Part shown: positions 54,910 through 63,319 of the stretch, one piece after another
Position numbering within the stretch: the stretch's first letter is position 1
Layout of the letters: every line of letters starts with the position of its first letter
Origin: Microvirga terrae
GTDB taxonomy: Bacteria > Pseudomonadota > Alphaproteobacteria > Rhizobiales > Beijerinckiaceae
NCBI RefSeq assembly: GCF_013307435.2
Contig: NZ_CP102845.1
Span: forward strand, 1,798,001-1,862,000
DNA: 64,000 bases
Direction: 5' to 3'
Program-made: the position numbers and the translations under genes
The notes under the pieces: generated by a model
The model's database searches: none
Seen by the model: only the letters and a program-made list of their open reading frames with translations
What the model was told of the DNA's origin: nothing

Positions 54910-55254
54910 TCACAGACCGCCTGGATCCTCGTCCTGCGCGCCATTCTCCAGCCATTCGCGGATCACGTTCTCGAGGATCTCTTCAGGCCGCAAGCCATAC
55001 TGGCGCTGGAGGATCCAATGATGCCCGCCGTCGGGTCCGCCGCCGATGACCGGTACGGCTCCGCGCGACAGAAGCTCTGCGATGCAGCGCCGAACGTAAT
55101 CCGTCAGAGCATCGCCTTCGAGATCGAAGTCCAGACGCCCTGCCGGCACGATCTGCCAGATGCCCACGGCATCGAGCGGCAATTCATTGGCGACCTGCAC
55201 GATGTAATCGCTCATCGTGTCGCCGAAGCGCTTACTTCTTGGTTCTTCAGTCAC
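54910..55254 (-). CDS. Probable immunity protein of the upstream toxin-like gene
   Basis: 114 residues, acidic and soluble: DYIVQVANELPLDAVGIWQI, RRCIAELLSRGAVPVIGGGP, HHWILQRQYGLRPEEILENV. GTG 55254 overlaps the natural stop of the toxin reading frame (TGA 55253-55251) by 4 bases (GTGA), the usual sign of coupled translation. Small acidic proteins directly after a GGQWT-motif toxin gene are generally immunity proteins that bind the toxin's C-terminal domain; this is inferred from order and size. An internal ATG at 55215 (MSDYIVQ) is an alternative start. Confidence 0.7.
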   Translation of the reverse strand: MTEEPRSKRFGDTMSDYIVQVANELPLDAVGIWQIVPAGRLDFDLEGDALTDYVRRCIAELLSRGAVPVIGGGPDGGHHWILQRQYGLRPEEILENVIREWLENGAQDEDPGGL

Positions 55255-55337
55255 CGCTTGTGTACCTTCTCTCCATTGAGAACAGATGGATGATTGCTGC
55301 GAATGACATCAATCGTGATGCCATTATCGCGACTTCA
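55251..55337 (-). pseudogene. Lost C-terminal tail of the toxin-like gene, behind an in-frame TGA
   Basis: The TGA at 55337-55335 ends the 223-residue toxin frame. Reading on in the same frame gives 27 sensible residues, SRDNGITIDVIRSNHPSVLN then GEKVHKR, and a stop at 55253-55251. The segment after GLWYQRPDGSIFGLR continues smoothly into this tail, and the frame ends in a GTGA overlap with the next gene. A single base change from a sense codon explains the TGA. Confidence 0.75.
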
Positions 55338-56006
55338 CCGGAGGCCAAAAATGGAGCCATCCGGCCGCTGATACCAAAGACCCTCATAAGATCGGGATGG
55401 TGTTACGGATTGCGCATCTGAGCCGAGAGCTTCGAGCAGCTCGTTGAATCCTAGTCGTGTGACGGTCCGCGCTCCCTCCGAAGCCCGACCCCATCGAGAG
55501 CCAAGCAACTGTCCTCCCGGCCTGAAGATAACATGCAATGGCTTTGCAAGAGGCTCTCCTGTATTCAACTCCCGCAACCGCGTAGTCGCTTGCTGTGCCT
55601 CCGATTGGTTGGCCAGGATCTGCCCCTCAAAGCCTTCATAGATGCTGGGCCTGGGCTTCCACGCCGGGTCCCGCCGCTGCACCTCGCGCACCAAGGCGCG
55701 GGCCTGAGCGGCCGATATGTCCAAGTGCGCTTCCTGGGCTGGCGTGACCGCATGCGCTCGGCCACCGATGATGCGGTATCCCGAAATTCGGCGCGGTCTG
55801 AGCTGCGCGTATTCCGATCGTGGCCCGCCGCCGTTGCCGCCTGTCCATTGTCCGCCAGCGGGCCCGCCGGCGGGAACTCTCGGCTGGTTGGGATCGTACC
55901 GCTTGCAGGCTCTCAGGAGGCGAAGCCGTCGCAGTTCCAGCTGGGCGACGGCAAAGTCATAGCGGATCTCCAGCAGGGCATTCCGTGAACCGGCGTATCG
56001 ACGCAT
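55335..56006 (-). CDS. GGQWT-motif toxin-like protein, truncated by an in-frame stop
   Basis: 223 residues as it stands, 251 codons if the TGA at 55337-55335 were a sense codon. An N-terminal basic helix (residues 1-35) leads to DPNQPRVPAGGPAGGQWT (about 38-55), a motif recalled from toxin-like proteins of Hyphomicrobiales. The C-terminal part (about 140-223) includes RTVTRLGFNELLEALG and YEGLWYQRPDGSIFGLR, like the end of nuclease-type polymorphic toxins; the activity itself is not recognisable. The start at 56006 has AGGGA 9 bases upstream. The promoter contains a LexA box. The missing tail probably abolishes or weakens activity. Confidence 0.7.
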   Translation of the reverse strand: MRRYAGSRNALLEIRYDFAVAQLELRRLRLLRACKRYDPNQPRVPAGGPAGGQWTGGNGGGPRSEYAQLRPRRISGYRIIGGRAHAVTPAQEAHLDISAAQARALVREVQRRDPAWKPRPSIYEGFEGQILANQSEAQQATTRLRELNTGEPLAKPLHVIFRPGGQLLGSRWGRASEGARTVTRLGFNELLEALGSDAQSVTPSRSYEGLWYQRPDGSIFGLR

Positions 56007-56034
56007 CCATGGCGTTCCCTATCATCATGATATA

Positions 56035-56063
56035 TCATTAGAACAAAATGGGAACATTGTCAA
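56035..56063 (-). promoter_or_regulatory. Promoter of the toxin-like operon
   Basis: Minus strand: TTGACA at 56063-56058, 17 bases, TAATGA at 56040-56035. A perfect 12-bp palindrome ATGATATATCAT (56027-56038) overlaps the -10 and start-site region. The ATG at 56006 is about 22 bases downstream of the expected start site. Confidence 0.7.
56041..56055. promoter_or_regulatory. LexA (SOS) box inside the toxin promoter
   Basis: Plus strand GAAC at 56041-56044 and GAAC at 56052-56055, spacer AAAATGG (7 bases); on the transcribed strand GTTC-N7-GTTC. It fills the spacer between -35 and -10, where bound LexA would block polymerase. The same motif and spacing occur before recA in this window. Confidence 0.75.
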
Positions 56064-56089
56064 GCTTCGCCGCTCGCCTGGGTAAAACA

Positions 56090-56118
56090 GCAAAAAGCCC
56101 GGCACGAAGGCCGGGCTC
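56090..56118 (-). terminator. Intrinsic terminator of icd
   Basis: Minus strand: GAGCCCGGC, loop, GCCGGGCTTTTTGCTGTTTT. About 30 bases after the icd stop and just upstream of the toxin promoter, so toxin transcription should be independent of icd. Confidence 0.87.
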
Positions 56119-56145
56119 TCTCGTTTCGACAAGGAATGGCGTCGA

Positions 56146-57360
56146 TTACGCTGCCATCGCCTTCTTGAGGTTCTCGTCGATCTTGTCGAGGAAGCCGGTG
56201 GTGGAGAGCCACTTCTGCTCGGCGCCGACCAGGAGGGCGAGGTCCTTGGTCATGTAGCCAGCCTCGACCGTGTCGACGCAGACCTTCTCCAGGGTCGCGG
56301 CGAACCTGGCGAGCTCCGCGTTGTCGTCGAGCTTGGCGCGGTGGGCAAGGCCACGGGTCCAGGCGAAGATCGACGCGATGGAGTTCGTCGAGGTCTCCTT
56401 GCCCTTCTGGTGCTCGCGGTAGTGGCGCGTCACGGTGCCGTGGGCGGCTTCCGCCTCGACCGTCTGTCCGTCCGGCGTCATCAGCACGGAGGTCATCAGG
56501 CCGAGCGAGCCGAAGCCCTGCGCGACCGTGTCGGACTGCACGTCGCCGTCGTAGTTCTTGCAGGCCCACACGTATCCGCCCGACCACTTGAGCGCCGACG
56601 CGACCATGTCGTCGATGAGGCGATGCTCGTAGATGATGCCGGCGGCATCGAATTTCGCCTTGAACTCGTTCTGGTAGACTTCTTCGAAGATGTCCTTGAA
56701 GCGGCCGTCATAGGCCTTGAGGATGGTGTTCTTCGTGGAGAGGTAGACCGGGTACTTGCGCATCAGGCCATAGTTCATCGACGCGCGGGCGAACTCGCGG
56801 ATCGAGTCGTCCAGGTTGTACATCGCCATGGCGACGCCGGCATCCGGGAACTTGAAGACTTCCTTCTCGATGACGGTTCCGTCCTCGCCCTCGAACTTGA
56901 TCGTCAGGCGACCCTTGCCGGGGATCTTGAAATCCGTTGCGCGGTACTGATCGCCGAAGGCATGGCGGCCCACGATGATCGGCTGAGTCCAGCCGGGCAC
57001 GAGGCGCGGCACGTTCTTGCAGATGATGGGCTCGCGGAAGATCACGCCGCCGAGGATGTTGCGGATCGTGCCGTTGGGCGACTTCCACATTTCCTTGAGG
57101 TTGAATTCCTTCACGCGGGCCTCGTCCGGGGTGATGGTGGCGCACTTCACGCCGACCCCGTACTTCTTGATTGCCTCGGCCGCTTCGACGGTGACCTTGT
57201 CGTTGGTGGCGTCGCGGTGCTCGACGCCGAGGTCATAGTACTTGAGGTCGATGTCGAGATAGGGGTGGATCAGCTTCTCTTTGATGAAGTGCCAGATAAT
57301 GCGGGTCATCTCGTCGCCGTCGAGTTCGACGACCGGATTGGCAACCTTGATCTTCGCCAT
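56146..57360 (-). CDS. icd: NADP-dependent isocitrate dehydrogenase
   Basis: 404 residues of the homodimeric (eukaryote-like) NADP isocitrate dehydrogenase group: [20 protein letters not shown], the substrate loop [32 protein letters not shown] catalytic region with [12 protein letters not shown], and [20 protein letters not shown] for NADP. It makes 2-oxoglutarate and NADPH in the TCA cycle. The ATG at 57360 has GGTGAGATC directly upstream; the longer frame is a shadow. Its position after alaS is common among relatives. Confidence 0.97.
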   Translation of the reverse strand: MAKIKVANPVVELDGDEMTRIIWHFIKEKLIHPYLDIDLKYYDLGVEHRDATNDKVTVEAAEAIKKYGVGVKCATITPDEARVKEFNLKEMWKSPNGTIRNILGGVIFREPIICKNVPRLVPGWTQPIIVGRHAFGDQYRATDFKIPGKGRLTIKFEGEDGTVIEKEVFKFPDAGVAMAMYNLDDSIREFARASMNYGLMRKYPVYLSTKNTILKAYDGRFKDIFEEVYQNEFKAKFDAAGIIYEHRLIDDMVASALKWSGGYVWACKNYDGDVQSDTVAQGFGSLGLMTSVLMTPDGQTVEAEAAHGTVTRHYREHQKGKETSTNSIASIFAWTRGLAHRAKLDDNAELARFAATLEKVCVDTVEAGYMTKDLALLVGAEQKWLSTTGFLDKIDENLKKAMAA

Positions 57361-57470
57361 GATCTCACCTTGCGCTTGAAGAACGGGAACATGCCTGCCC
57401 TTCGGCAGGATGGTTGCGGGGGCTATAGCGCGGTTAGGGTCTTGGGGGAAGGTGGGGACAGGACAGGAAT

Positions 57471-57980
57471 TCAGCGGTTCACCGCCTGCCGTGGCATTTT
57501 CGGGACCTCGGTGCACATGGCTGCACTGAACAGCGAGTTGACGGTCGCCGCCTTGCTCCGGATCGTCTCCGGAACCTTCCGGTTCCTCACGAGCGCCGCC
57601 GTCGCGCCCATCATGGCACGGTCTCACATGCAGGCGCCCTGGCCGACCTGTTCATCGCAAAGGTCGTGTGCCCGGCAGGCCCCCTCTAGAGCGTTGATCG
57701 GGGTGGCCCGGTTCGCATCGCCCACACCGCACCAGTTGCCATGAAACAGGGGAGGCGCGCCGGGCGGGGTGCGTGTCTGGGGAACTGCATAAGCCGGCAA
57801 GGCAAGGCCCTGGATCAGGCAAAGGCGCGGCGCGAGAAAGTGCAACGCAGTTACATGATAGTCCGTGACGTAGGGAGAATTGCGTGATATTATGACGTTA
57901 AGATCGCAGGAAATAAGGGATATCCACGGGTCTGAGTTCCCTTCGGCGGAAAATTCACCACGACACGTGTGCTGTCGCAC
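57471..57980 (-). pseudogene. Secreted phospholipase A2-like gene interrupted by one in-frame TGA
   Basis: The visible frame (57980-57624) ends LFHGNWCGVGDANRATPINA, then [17 protein letters not shown] and TGA. HGNWCG and the C-x2-HD-x-C motif, with the catalytic His-Asp, are those of bacterial phospholipase A2-like proteins. After the TGA (57626-57624) the same frame runs 50 more codons ([20 protein letters not shown] onward) to a stop at 57473-57471. Relatives as I recall have C-x-CDR here, so the TGA likely replaced a Cys codon. A signal-like LHFLAPRLCLIQGLALPAYA begins near TTG 57845, the probable start. Confidence 0.6.
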
Positions 57981-58107
57981 GGAAAGCCAAGCTTATCCGT
58001 AGTTCTGATCCCTTCGTTCCGGCGGTCTCCTCAGAGGCATCAGATCCGAGGCCCTCGGGTCGGGGGTGCCGCCGGAGGGAATTGTGTTGTCAACAAAGGG
58101 AGCTGAC

Positions 58108-58392
58108 ATGCGTCTTGCTATCATTCTCGGGGCCGCCACCTTGGTTCTGGCCGGCTGCCAGACGGCCGAGCAATCCATGGCCAATGCCGATTCCGTCTGC
58201 ATGGAATCGGGCTTGAAGCCAGGTACCAAATCCTACGAGCGCTGCCGGAATGCGAATTACCGCAACAATGTCGCGCAATCGAATGCGGCTGCGAGCCAGG
58301 TGGCCGTGGGCACGGCGGTCGGTGTGGTCGGGGGAGCCGCCATCGGGGCGGCCTCCCGTCCGCATTACTATTGCGGCTGGGGTTGCTGGTAG
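58108..58392 (+). CDS. Small glycine-rich lipoprotein
   Basis: 94 residues with a lipoprotein signal (LAIILGAATLVLAGC, cysteine at about residue 17), four further cysteines (SVCMESGLKPGTKSYERC; YYCGWGCW) and a glycine/alanine hydrophobic segment VGTAVGVVGGAAIGAA. It looks like other small envelope lipoproteins with a glycine-zipper segment; no function known. AGGGAG precedes the ATG at 58108. Followed by a terminator. Confidence 0.82.
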   Translation: MRLAIILGAATLVLAGCQTAEQSMANADSVCMESGLKPGTKSYERCRNANYRNNVAQSNAAASQVAVGTAVGVVGGAAIGAASRPHYYCGWGCW

Positions 58393-58426
58393 GGCGCCGG
58401 TCGTAAGCCGGTCCCGCGCCGACAGA

Positions 58427-58456
58427 CCCCTCCGGGCCCGCCCGGAGGGGGGTTCA
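58427..58456 (+). terminator. Intrinsic terminator after small lipoprotein gene
   Basis: CCCCTCCGGG at 58427-58436 pairs with CCCGGAGGGG at 58441-58450 across CCCG, followed by GGTTCAT. The stem is strong, but the T-run is short. Confidence 0.6.
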
Positions 58457-58608
58457 TATGGGTCGCGGCGGAGCATGGTCGCAGGCCCAGGACCGCGGCC
58501 GCATCCTGGTCAGCCTGCTCCATCCCTGGACCGGCCCTGGTGTGGAGACAAACAGCCCGAGGTGGCGTAAAGCGACGGGTACCGCTCATCGCGTCCATCG
58601 GTCCGACC

Positions 58609-59505
58609 ATGCATCGACCAAGCTTTCTTGCCGCGACCTCCTTGATCGCCGGAATGTCCGCTCTTCGTGCGCAGCCGGACCTGCGGCTTCGGTCCGGCAC
58701 TGCGCTCTGGGAAGCCCCGTCGCCGACGCATCGCTTTGCACAGAGGCGCTTCGATTCCGCAGACGGGTTGCGCCATTATCGAGCGTTCGTCGCTGTTCCG
58801 CTTGCCAATCCACCCGCCGAAGGCTGGCCGGCGATCGTCATGCTCGACGGCAATGCGGCTTTCGACGATCTCCGGCAGGCGGATCTCGATCATGTGCCGG
58901 GGACCGTTCTGATCGGCATCGGCTACGAGACCGGCGGGCGACATGACGTGAACGCCCGGACGCAGGACTACACGCCGCCCGTTCCTCCGGAGGACCGCGC
59001 CGGTCCGGATGATCCCGACCCATCCGAGAAAGTGGGAGGAGCGGACATCTTCCTCGACCTTCTGGCCGAGCGGCTACTCCCCGAGCTGGCGAAGGACTTC
59101 TCCCTCGATCCGGCGCGGCGCTCGCTCTGGGGTCATTCCTATGGTGGCCTCTTCGTGATCCATGCCCTCTTCAGGCAGCCCGACCTCTTCCGGTCCTATT
59201 GCGCTGTCAGCCCATCCCTGTGGTGGCATGCGCCGCTGATGCTGCGCAGGGAGGAGACGTCCAAGCGTCGCACAGAGGGGCAGTCCGATGTCGTCATTCT
59301 CTACGATGTGACGCAGGACCCGCGCGGCGACGAGCGGCGGAAAGCGCGGATGCTCCAGGGGCGGGCGATGCTCGCCGAAATGCTCGGAAGGCTTGCCGGC
59401 CGGCCCGATATCGTCTTAACCCAGCGTGCCTATCCCGGAGAGAACCACGGCTCCATGTTCCAGGTGGGACTGAGGGCAGCCCTCGCCCGTGACATTTCCA
59501 ACTGA
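58609..59505 (+). CDS. Exported alpha/beta-hydrolase, IroE/Fes-like esterase
   Basis: 298 residues: a signal peptide (FLAATSLIAGMSALRAQ), the oxyanion-side VMLDGNAAFDD, the nucleophile serine in LWGHSYGGLFVIHAL and a late histidine in PGENHGSMFQ. This is the putative-esterase family of IroE and enterobactin esterases. Without siderophore genes nearby, ferric-siderophore hydrolysis is only one option. The ATG at 58609 begins the signal; upstream frame is a shadow. trmJ follows 20 bases later. Confidence 0.87.
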   Translation: MHRPSFLAATSLIAGMSALRAQPDLRLRSGTALWEAPSPTHRFAQRRFDSADGLRHYRAFVAVPLANPPAEGWPAIVMLDGNAAFDDLRQADLDHVPGTVLIGIGYETGGRHDVNARTQDYTPPVPPEDRAGPDDPDPSEKVGGADIFLDLLAERLLPELAKDFSLDPARRSLWGHSYGGLFVIHALFRQPDLFRSYCAVSPSLWWHAPLMLRREETSKRRTEGQSDVVILYDVTQDPRGDERRKARMLQGRAMLAEMLGRLAGRPDIVLTQRAYPGENHGSMFQVGLRAALARDISN

Positions 59506-59525
59506 TCCGATCCGCGACCCGACCC

Positions 59526-60272
59526 ATGACCGATGCATCGCAGAAGCCCATCATCATCCTCGTGGAGCCCCAGCTGGCCGAGAACATCGGCATGGTGGCC
59601 CGAGCGATGGCCAATTTCGGGCTGTCGGAGCTGCGTCTCGTGTCTCCTCGGAACGGCTGGCCCAAGAAGGGGGCGCATTCCGCCGCTTCCGGCGCGACTC
59701 ATGTGCTGGAGGGAGCAAGGCTTTACGACACGGTCCGCGAGGCCATTGCCGATCTGAACTTCGTCTTCGCGACCACGGCCCGCGAGCGGGGACAGATGAA
59801 GCGGGTCTTCGCGCCGGACGAGGCCATGAAGGACGCGCAGCAGCGGCTCGGGGCCGGGCAGGGCATCGGCATCCTGTTTGGACGCGAGCGCACGGGACTC
59901 GAGAATGACGAGGTGTCGCTCGCCGATGCGATCGTCACTTTCCCGGTCGATCCGAAGTTTTCGTCCCTCAATCTGGCGCAGGCGGTCCTTCTCGTGTCGT
60001 ACGAATGGTACAAGCTCGCCACCGGCGGTGCTCTGCCCTTCGATGGCGGCCGGCAGTCGCCGCCGGCGCATCGCGAGACGGTCACGTCGTTTTTCGACTA
60101 TGTCGAGGCGGAACTCGACGCGGTGAACTTCTATCCCGAAGACAAGAAGCCGACCATGACCCGCAACATGCGGGACATCTTCCTCCGCCTCGAGATGACC
60201 GAGCAGGAGGTGCGCACCCTGCGTGGGGCGATTCGTGCCCTTGCAGAAGGAAGACGATTGAGAAAACCTTAA
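59526..60272 (+). CDS. trmJ: tRNA (cytidine/uridine-2'-O-)-methyltransferase TrmJ
   Basis: 248 residues of the SPOUT fold: IILVEPQLAENIGMVARAMA, GILFGRERTGLENDEVSLAD (SAM knot) and SSLNLAQAVLLVSYEWYKLA. A C-terminal helical extension completes the TrmJ form. It methylates position 32 of tRNAs. The start is ATG 59526. Confidence 0.93.
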   Translation: MTDASQKPIIILVEPQLAENIGMVARAMANFGLSELRLVSPRNGWPKKGAHSAASGATHVLEGARLYDTVREAIADLNFVFATTARERGQMKRVFAPDEAMKDAQQRLGAGQGIGILFGRERTGLENDEVSLADAIVTFPVDPKFSSLNLAQAVLLVSYEWYKLATGGALPFDGGRQSPPAHRETVTSFFDYVEAELDAVNFYPEDKKPTMTRNMRDIFLRLEMTEQEVRTLRGAIRALAEGRRLRKP

Positions 60273-60337
60273 TCAAATCGTGGCTTTATAACGACAGGGC
60301 CCTATCTGCCCGGTTGGGAAGAGAGTTCGAGACGACG

Positions 60338-61513
60338 ATGCGCCGCTCCCTGCTGCCTGTTCTGCTCCTTGGCGTCTCGGTCGCGGGACCATGGGCTCAC
60401 GCGGCGACGCCGCCGCAACAACCCGAGCAGGGGCCGGGCGGGCGCGACTACAGGTCGACCGAGATCGTCAAGCGGGCGCTCGGAACAGCGAGCACCGGGA
60501 CGTTCGTGTTCCATGGCGCCGACACGCCGGCGAAGCCGCGCCCCGTCGTGGTCTTCCTGCATTCCTGGGGAGCCGTGAATCCGGGGCTTTACGGAGGCTG
60601 GATCGAACATCTGGCCCGGAAGGGCCATCTCGTTCTGTTTCCCCGGTTCCAGGACGTGAACCGATCCCGACCGGCCGACGCCTCGAATCTCGCCGAAGAC
60701 CTGATCCAGAATGCTCTCGCGGAGCTGGAGAACGACCCGAACGCCAAGCCGGACAAGAATCGGCTGGCCCTCATCGGCCATTCGGCCGGCATGCCGATCG
60801 CGCTCAACATCGCGGCCGGAGCGGGCTCCGGCAAGGTTCCGCCGCCGAAGCTGATCTTCGGCCTCATGCCGGGGGGCATCGCGTCGAACGAGAAGGAGCG
60901 CGGAATCCTGCTGCGGGACCTCGCGACCGTTGACCCATCAACCCTGATCATCGCCATGAGCGGCGATCGCGACTACCTGCCGAGCGACCGGGCCTCCCGC
61001 CTGATGCTCCAGCAGGCGAGCGCCGTTCCCTCGACCCGCAAGCTGTTCATGCGGGCGTCCTCCGACGATCACGGCTTTCCGGCCCTGACGGCGACCCTGG
61101 CATCGCCCGGATCTCCCAAGGCCGATTACGACGCCTCCACCATCAAGCTGCCCCCGGATCCGCCCCGCGATCCCAAGCAGCGGAACACCTGGCGCTGGAG
61201 CGCCGATATGGCACTCAGCGGGCCGCAGACCATCCTGACTCAGCAGCTTGGCAACAACGGCACCGATACCCTCGATTTCCTGGCCTTCTGGAAGACCTTC
61301 GACATCGCTTCCGAGGCCGCCTTCGCGGGCAGGGACGCGACGGCGCTCCTGCGCGATCCCAAACTCGTCGACATGAGCACGTGGAGCGACGGCTGGCCCG
61401 TCAAGCGCCTGTCGGCGCAGATGCCGAAGGGGGATGCGCCGGAGGCGAAGGAGGAGCGAGGCCCGCGCCGCAGGCTCGACATGCCGGCTCCGGGATCCAG
61501 GCAGGGCCTCTAG
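60338..61513 (+). CDS. Exported alpha/beta hydrolase of unknown substrate
   Basis: 391 residues with a signal peptide (LLPVLLLGVSVAGPWAHA), VVFLHSWGAVNPGLYGGWI at the oxyanion region, the nucleophile elbow IGHSAGMPIAL and a histidine in SDDHGFPALTA. The C-terminal 50 residues are charged and low-complexity. It resembles dienelactone-hydrolase-like esterases; no substrate is implied by the neighbours. Start ATG 60338; GAGAG lies upstream. Confidence 0.83.
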   Translation: MRRSLLPVLLLGVSVAGPWAHAATPPQQPEQGPGGRDYRSTEIVKRALGTASTGTFVFHGADTPAKPRPVVVFLHSWGAVNPGLYGGWIEHLARKGHLVLFPRFQDVNRSRPADASNLAEDLIQNALAELENDPNAKPDKNRLALIGHSAGMPIALNIAAGAGSGKVPPPKLIFGLMPGGIASNEKERGILLRDLATVDPSTLIIAMSGDRDYLPSDRASRLMLQQASAVPSTRKLFMRASSDDHGFPALTATLASPGSPKADYDASTIKLPPDPPRDPKQRNTWRWSADMALSGPQTILTQQLGNNGTDTLDFLAFWKTFDIASEAAFAGRDATALLRDPKLVDMSTWSDGWPVKRLSAQMPKGDAPEAKEERGPRRRLDMPAPGSRQGL

Positions 61514-61548
61514 GACTTGTGACCACGTTGCGTTAGTAAGGGTTAGTC

Positions 61549-62421
61549 ATGCGTGTCGATCTTCTGGCAGGGGCGACCTATAATCCTGCCGTCATGCCGT
61601 CCCCCGTACCCACCATCCTCGTTTTCGATTCCGGCCTCGGCGGCCTCACAGTCTTTTCCGAGGTGCTCAAGGCCCGACCGGATGCGCGCTTCGTCTATGC
61701 GGCGGACGATGCAGGATTTCCCTACGGCCGCCTGAGCGAGGCGGTTCTGGCCGAGCGGGTCGTGGCCGTGATGGAGCGGCTGATCGCCCTTCACAGTCCC
61801 GATATCGCCGTGGTGGCCTGCAATACCGCGTCGACGGTCGTGCTTCCCTATCTCCGCGAACGGTTCTCCATCCCGTTCGTCGGCACCGTTCCGGCCATCA
61901 AGCCGGCAGCCCGGATGACTCAGACCGGCTACGTGTCGGTCCTCGCCACCCCCGGCACCGTGGCCCGGGATTACACCCGCGATCTCGTCGAGACCTATGC
62001 GGCCGGCTGCAAGGTCAACCTCGTGGGCTCGCGCCGCCTTGCGGGGTTTGCCGAGGCGGAGCTTGCGGGCAGTCCCGTCCCGGACGAGGATCTGCTGGAC
62101 GAGCTTCGGCCCTGCTTCGTCGAGGATGCGGGTGGCCGGACCGACGTGGTAGCGCTGAGCTGCACCCATTATCCGCTGCTCCTCCCGCGCTTCCAGTCCC
62201 TGGCGCCCTGGCCGGTGACGTGGATCGACCCGGCTCCAGCCATCGCCCGCCGGGTGGCCCAGCTGATCGGCGAGCCGGTTCCCGGCCACGAGGCCGACGA
62301 GAACGAGACCGTGGCCGTGTTCACGAGCGGAGCCGGAATAGGCACGGCGCTCCGCAGGTCCCTGCAGGGCAAAGGCCTGCCGCTGGTGGTCATCGAGGAA
62401 ATGCCGCTGCTCGTGGGCTGA
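61549..62421 (+). CDS. murI: Glutamate racemase
   Basis: 290 residues: FDSGLGGLTVFSEV, the first catalytic cysteine in VVACNTAST and the second in ALSCTHYPLLL. It makes D-glutamate for peptidoglycan. AAGGG 6 bases before ATG 61549 supports that start; ATG 61594 would be closer to the usual N-terminus. Confidence 0.95.
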   Translation: MRVDLLAGATYNPAVMPSPVPTILVFDSGLGGLTVFSEVLKARPDARFVYAADDAGFPYGRLSEAVLAERVVAVMERLIALHSPDIAVVACNTASTVVLPYLRERFSIPFVGTVPAIKPAARMTQTGYVSVLATPGTVARDYTRDLVETYAAGCKVNLVGSRRLAGFAEAELAGSPVPDEDLLDELRPCFVEDAGGRTDVVALSCTHYPLLLPRFQSLAPWPVTWIDPAPAIARRVAQLIGEPVPGHEADENETVAVFTSGAGIGTALRRSLQGKGLPLVVIEEMPLLVG

Positions 62422-62638
62422 CACGACGGGCTCATCTCCGGTTGACTTTCTGGCTGTTCCCGCCTAAATGCGTCCCGTTCACGCGGTCCTCATGGGCCGC
62501 GTAACTTTTTACGCTCCCGTGGCCCGGCTCCGGTCGGCCTGTCGTCCCATCCCTCGAGACAGCCCTTTGGGCCTCCTCGGGAATGATGGGAAGAGGAGGG
62601 CGCGTTCCTCGCAAATTCGACAACACAGAGGAACAGCG

Positions 62639-63256
62639 ATGTCGAAGCGCATTCAGGCCAAGCACAAGCTTGACCGCCGCATGGGTCAGAATATCTGGGG
62701 CCGCCCGAAGAGCCCTGTGAATCGCCGCGAATATGGTCCGGGCCAGCACGGCCAGCGCCGTAAAGGCAAGATGTCCGACTTCGGCACGCAGCTGCGCGCC
62801 AAGCAGAAGCTCAAGGGCTACTACGCCAACATCACCGAGAAGCAGTTCCGCCGCTACTACGCGGAGGCGATCCGCCTGAAGGGCGACTCCGGTGAGAACC
62901 TGGTGGGCCTGCTCGAGCGCCGTCTCGACGCGGTCGTGTACCGCGCGAAGTTCGTCGCGACCCCGTTCGCTGCCCGTCAGTTCGTCAACCATGGTCACGT
63001 GAAGGTCAACGGCCGCCGCGTGAACATCCCGAGCTATCAGGTGAAGGCCGGCGACGTGATCGAGGTGAAGGACAAGTCCAAGCAGCTCGAAGTCGTCGTC
63101 GTGGCGAGCCAGCTCGCCGAGCGCGACGTTCCGGACTACATCGAGGTCGATCACTCCAAGATGACGGCTCGCGTAACGCGCATTCCGACTCTGTCGGAAG
63201 TGCCGTACCCGGTCCAGATGGAACCGAACCTCGTGATCGAGTTCTACTCGCGCTAA
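62639..63256 (+). CDS. rpsD: 30S ribosomal protein S4
   Basis: 205 residues: [20 protein letters not shown], then an S4 RNA-binding domain ([20 protein letters not shown], then [23 protein letters not shown] text). It starts assembly of the 30S body. GAGGAAC precedes ATG 62639; the frame upstream is not coding. A 217-base leader separates it from murI and shows no recognised riboregulator. Confidence 0.98.
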   Translation: MSKRIQAKHKLDRRMGQNIWGRPKSPVNRREYGPGQHGQRRKGKMSDFGTQLRAKQKLKGYYANITEKQFRRYYAEAIRLKGDSGENLVGLLERRLDAVVYRAKFVATPFAARQFVNHGHVKVNGRRVNIPSYQVKAGDVIEVKDKSKQLEVVVVASQLAERDVPDYIEVDHSKMTARVTRIPTLSEVPYPVQMEPNLVIEFYSR

Positions 63257-63281
63257 TCCGCGAAAGCCGGTTAGAAATCAG

Positions 63282-63309
63282 AAAGGCCGCCCTGTGGGCG
63301 GCCTTTTTG
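63282..63309 (+). terminator. Intrinsic terminator after rpsD
   Basis: AAAGGCCGCCC, loop TGT, GGGCGGCCTTTTTGT: a strong stem with five T's, 26 bases after the rpsD stop. It may also serve the converging gene. Confidence 0.88.
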
Positions 63310-63319
63310 TCGTCCGGGC

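Noticed and set aside
55335..57626. Genome-wide recoding of UGA to explain two in-frame TGAs
   Set aside because: Many intact genes in the window end with TGA, including overlaps such as TGATG, so UGA is a normal stop here.
57600..57626. Selenocysteine at the phospholipase-like TGA
   Set aside because: No clear bacterial SECIS hairpin directly after the TGA; a nonsense change is simpler. Kept only as a minor possibility.
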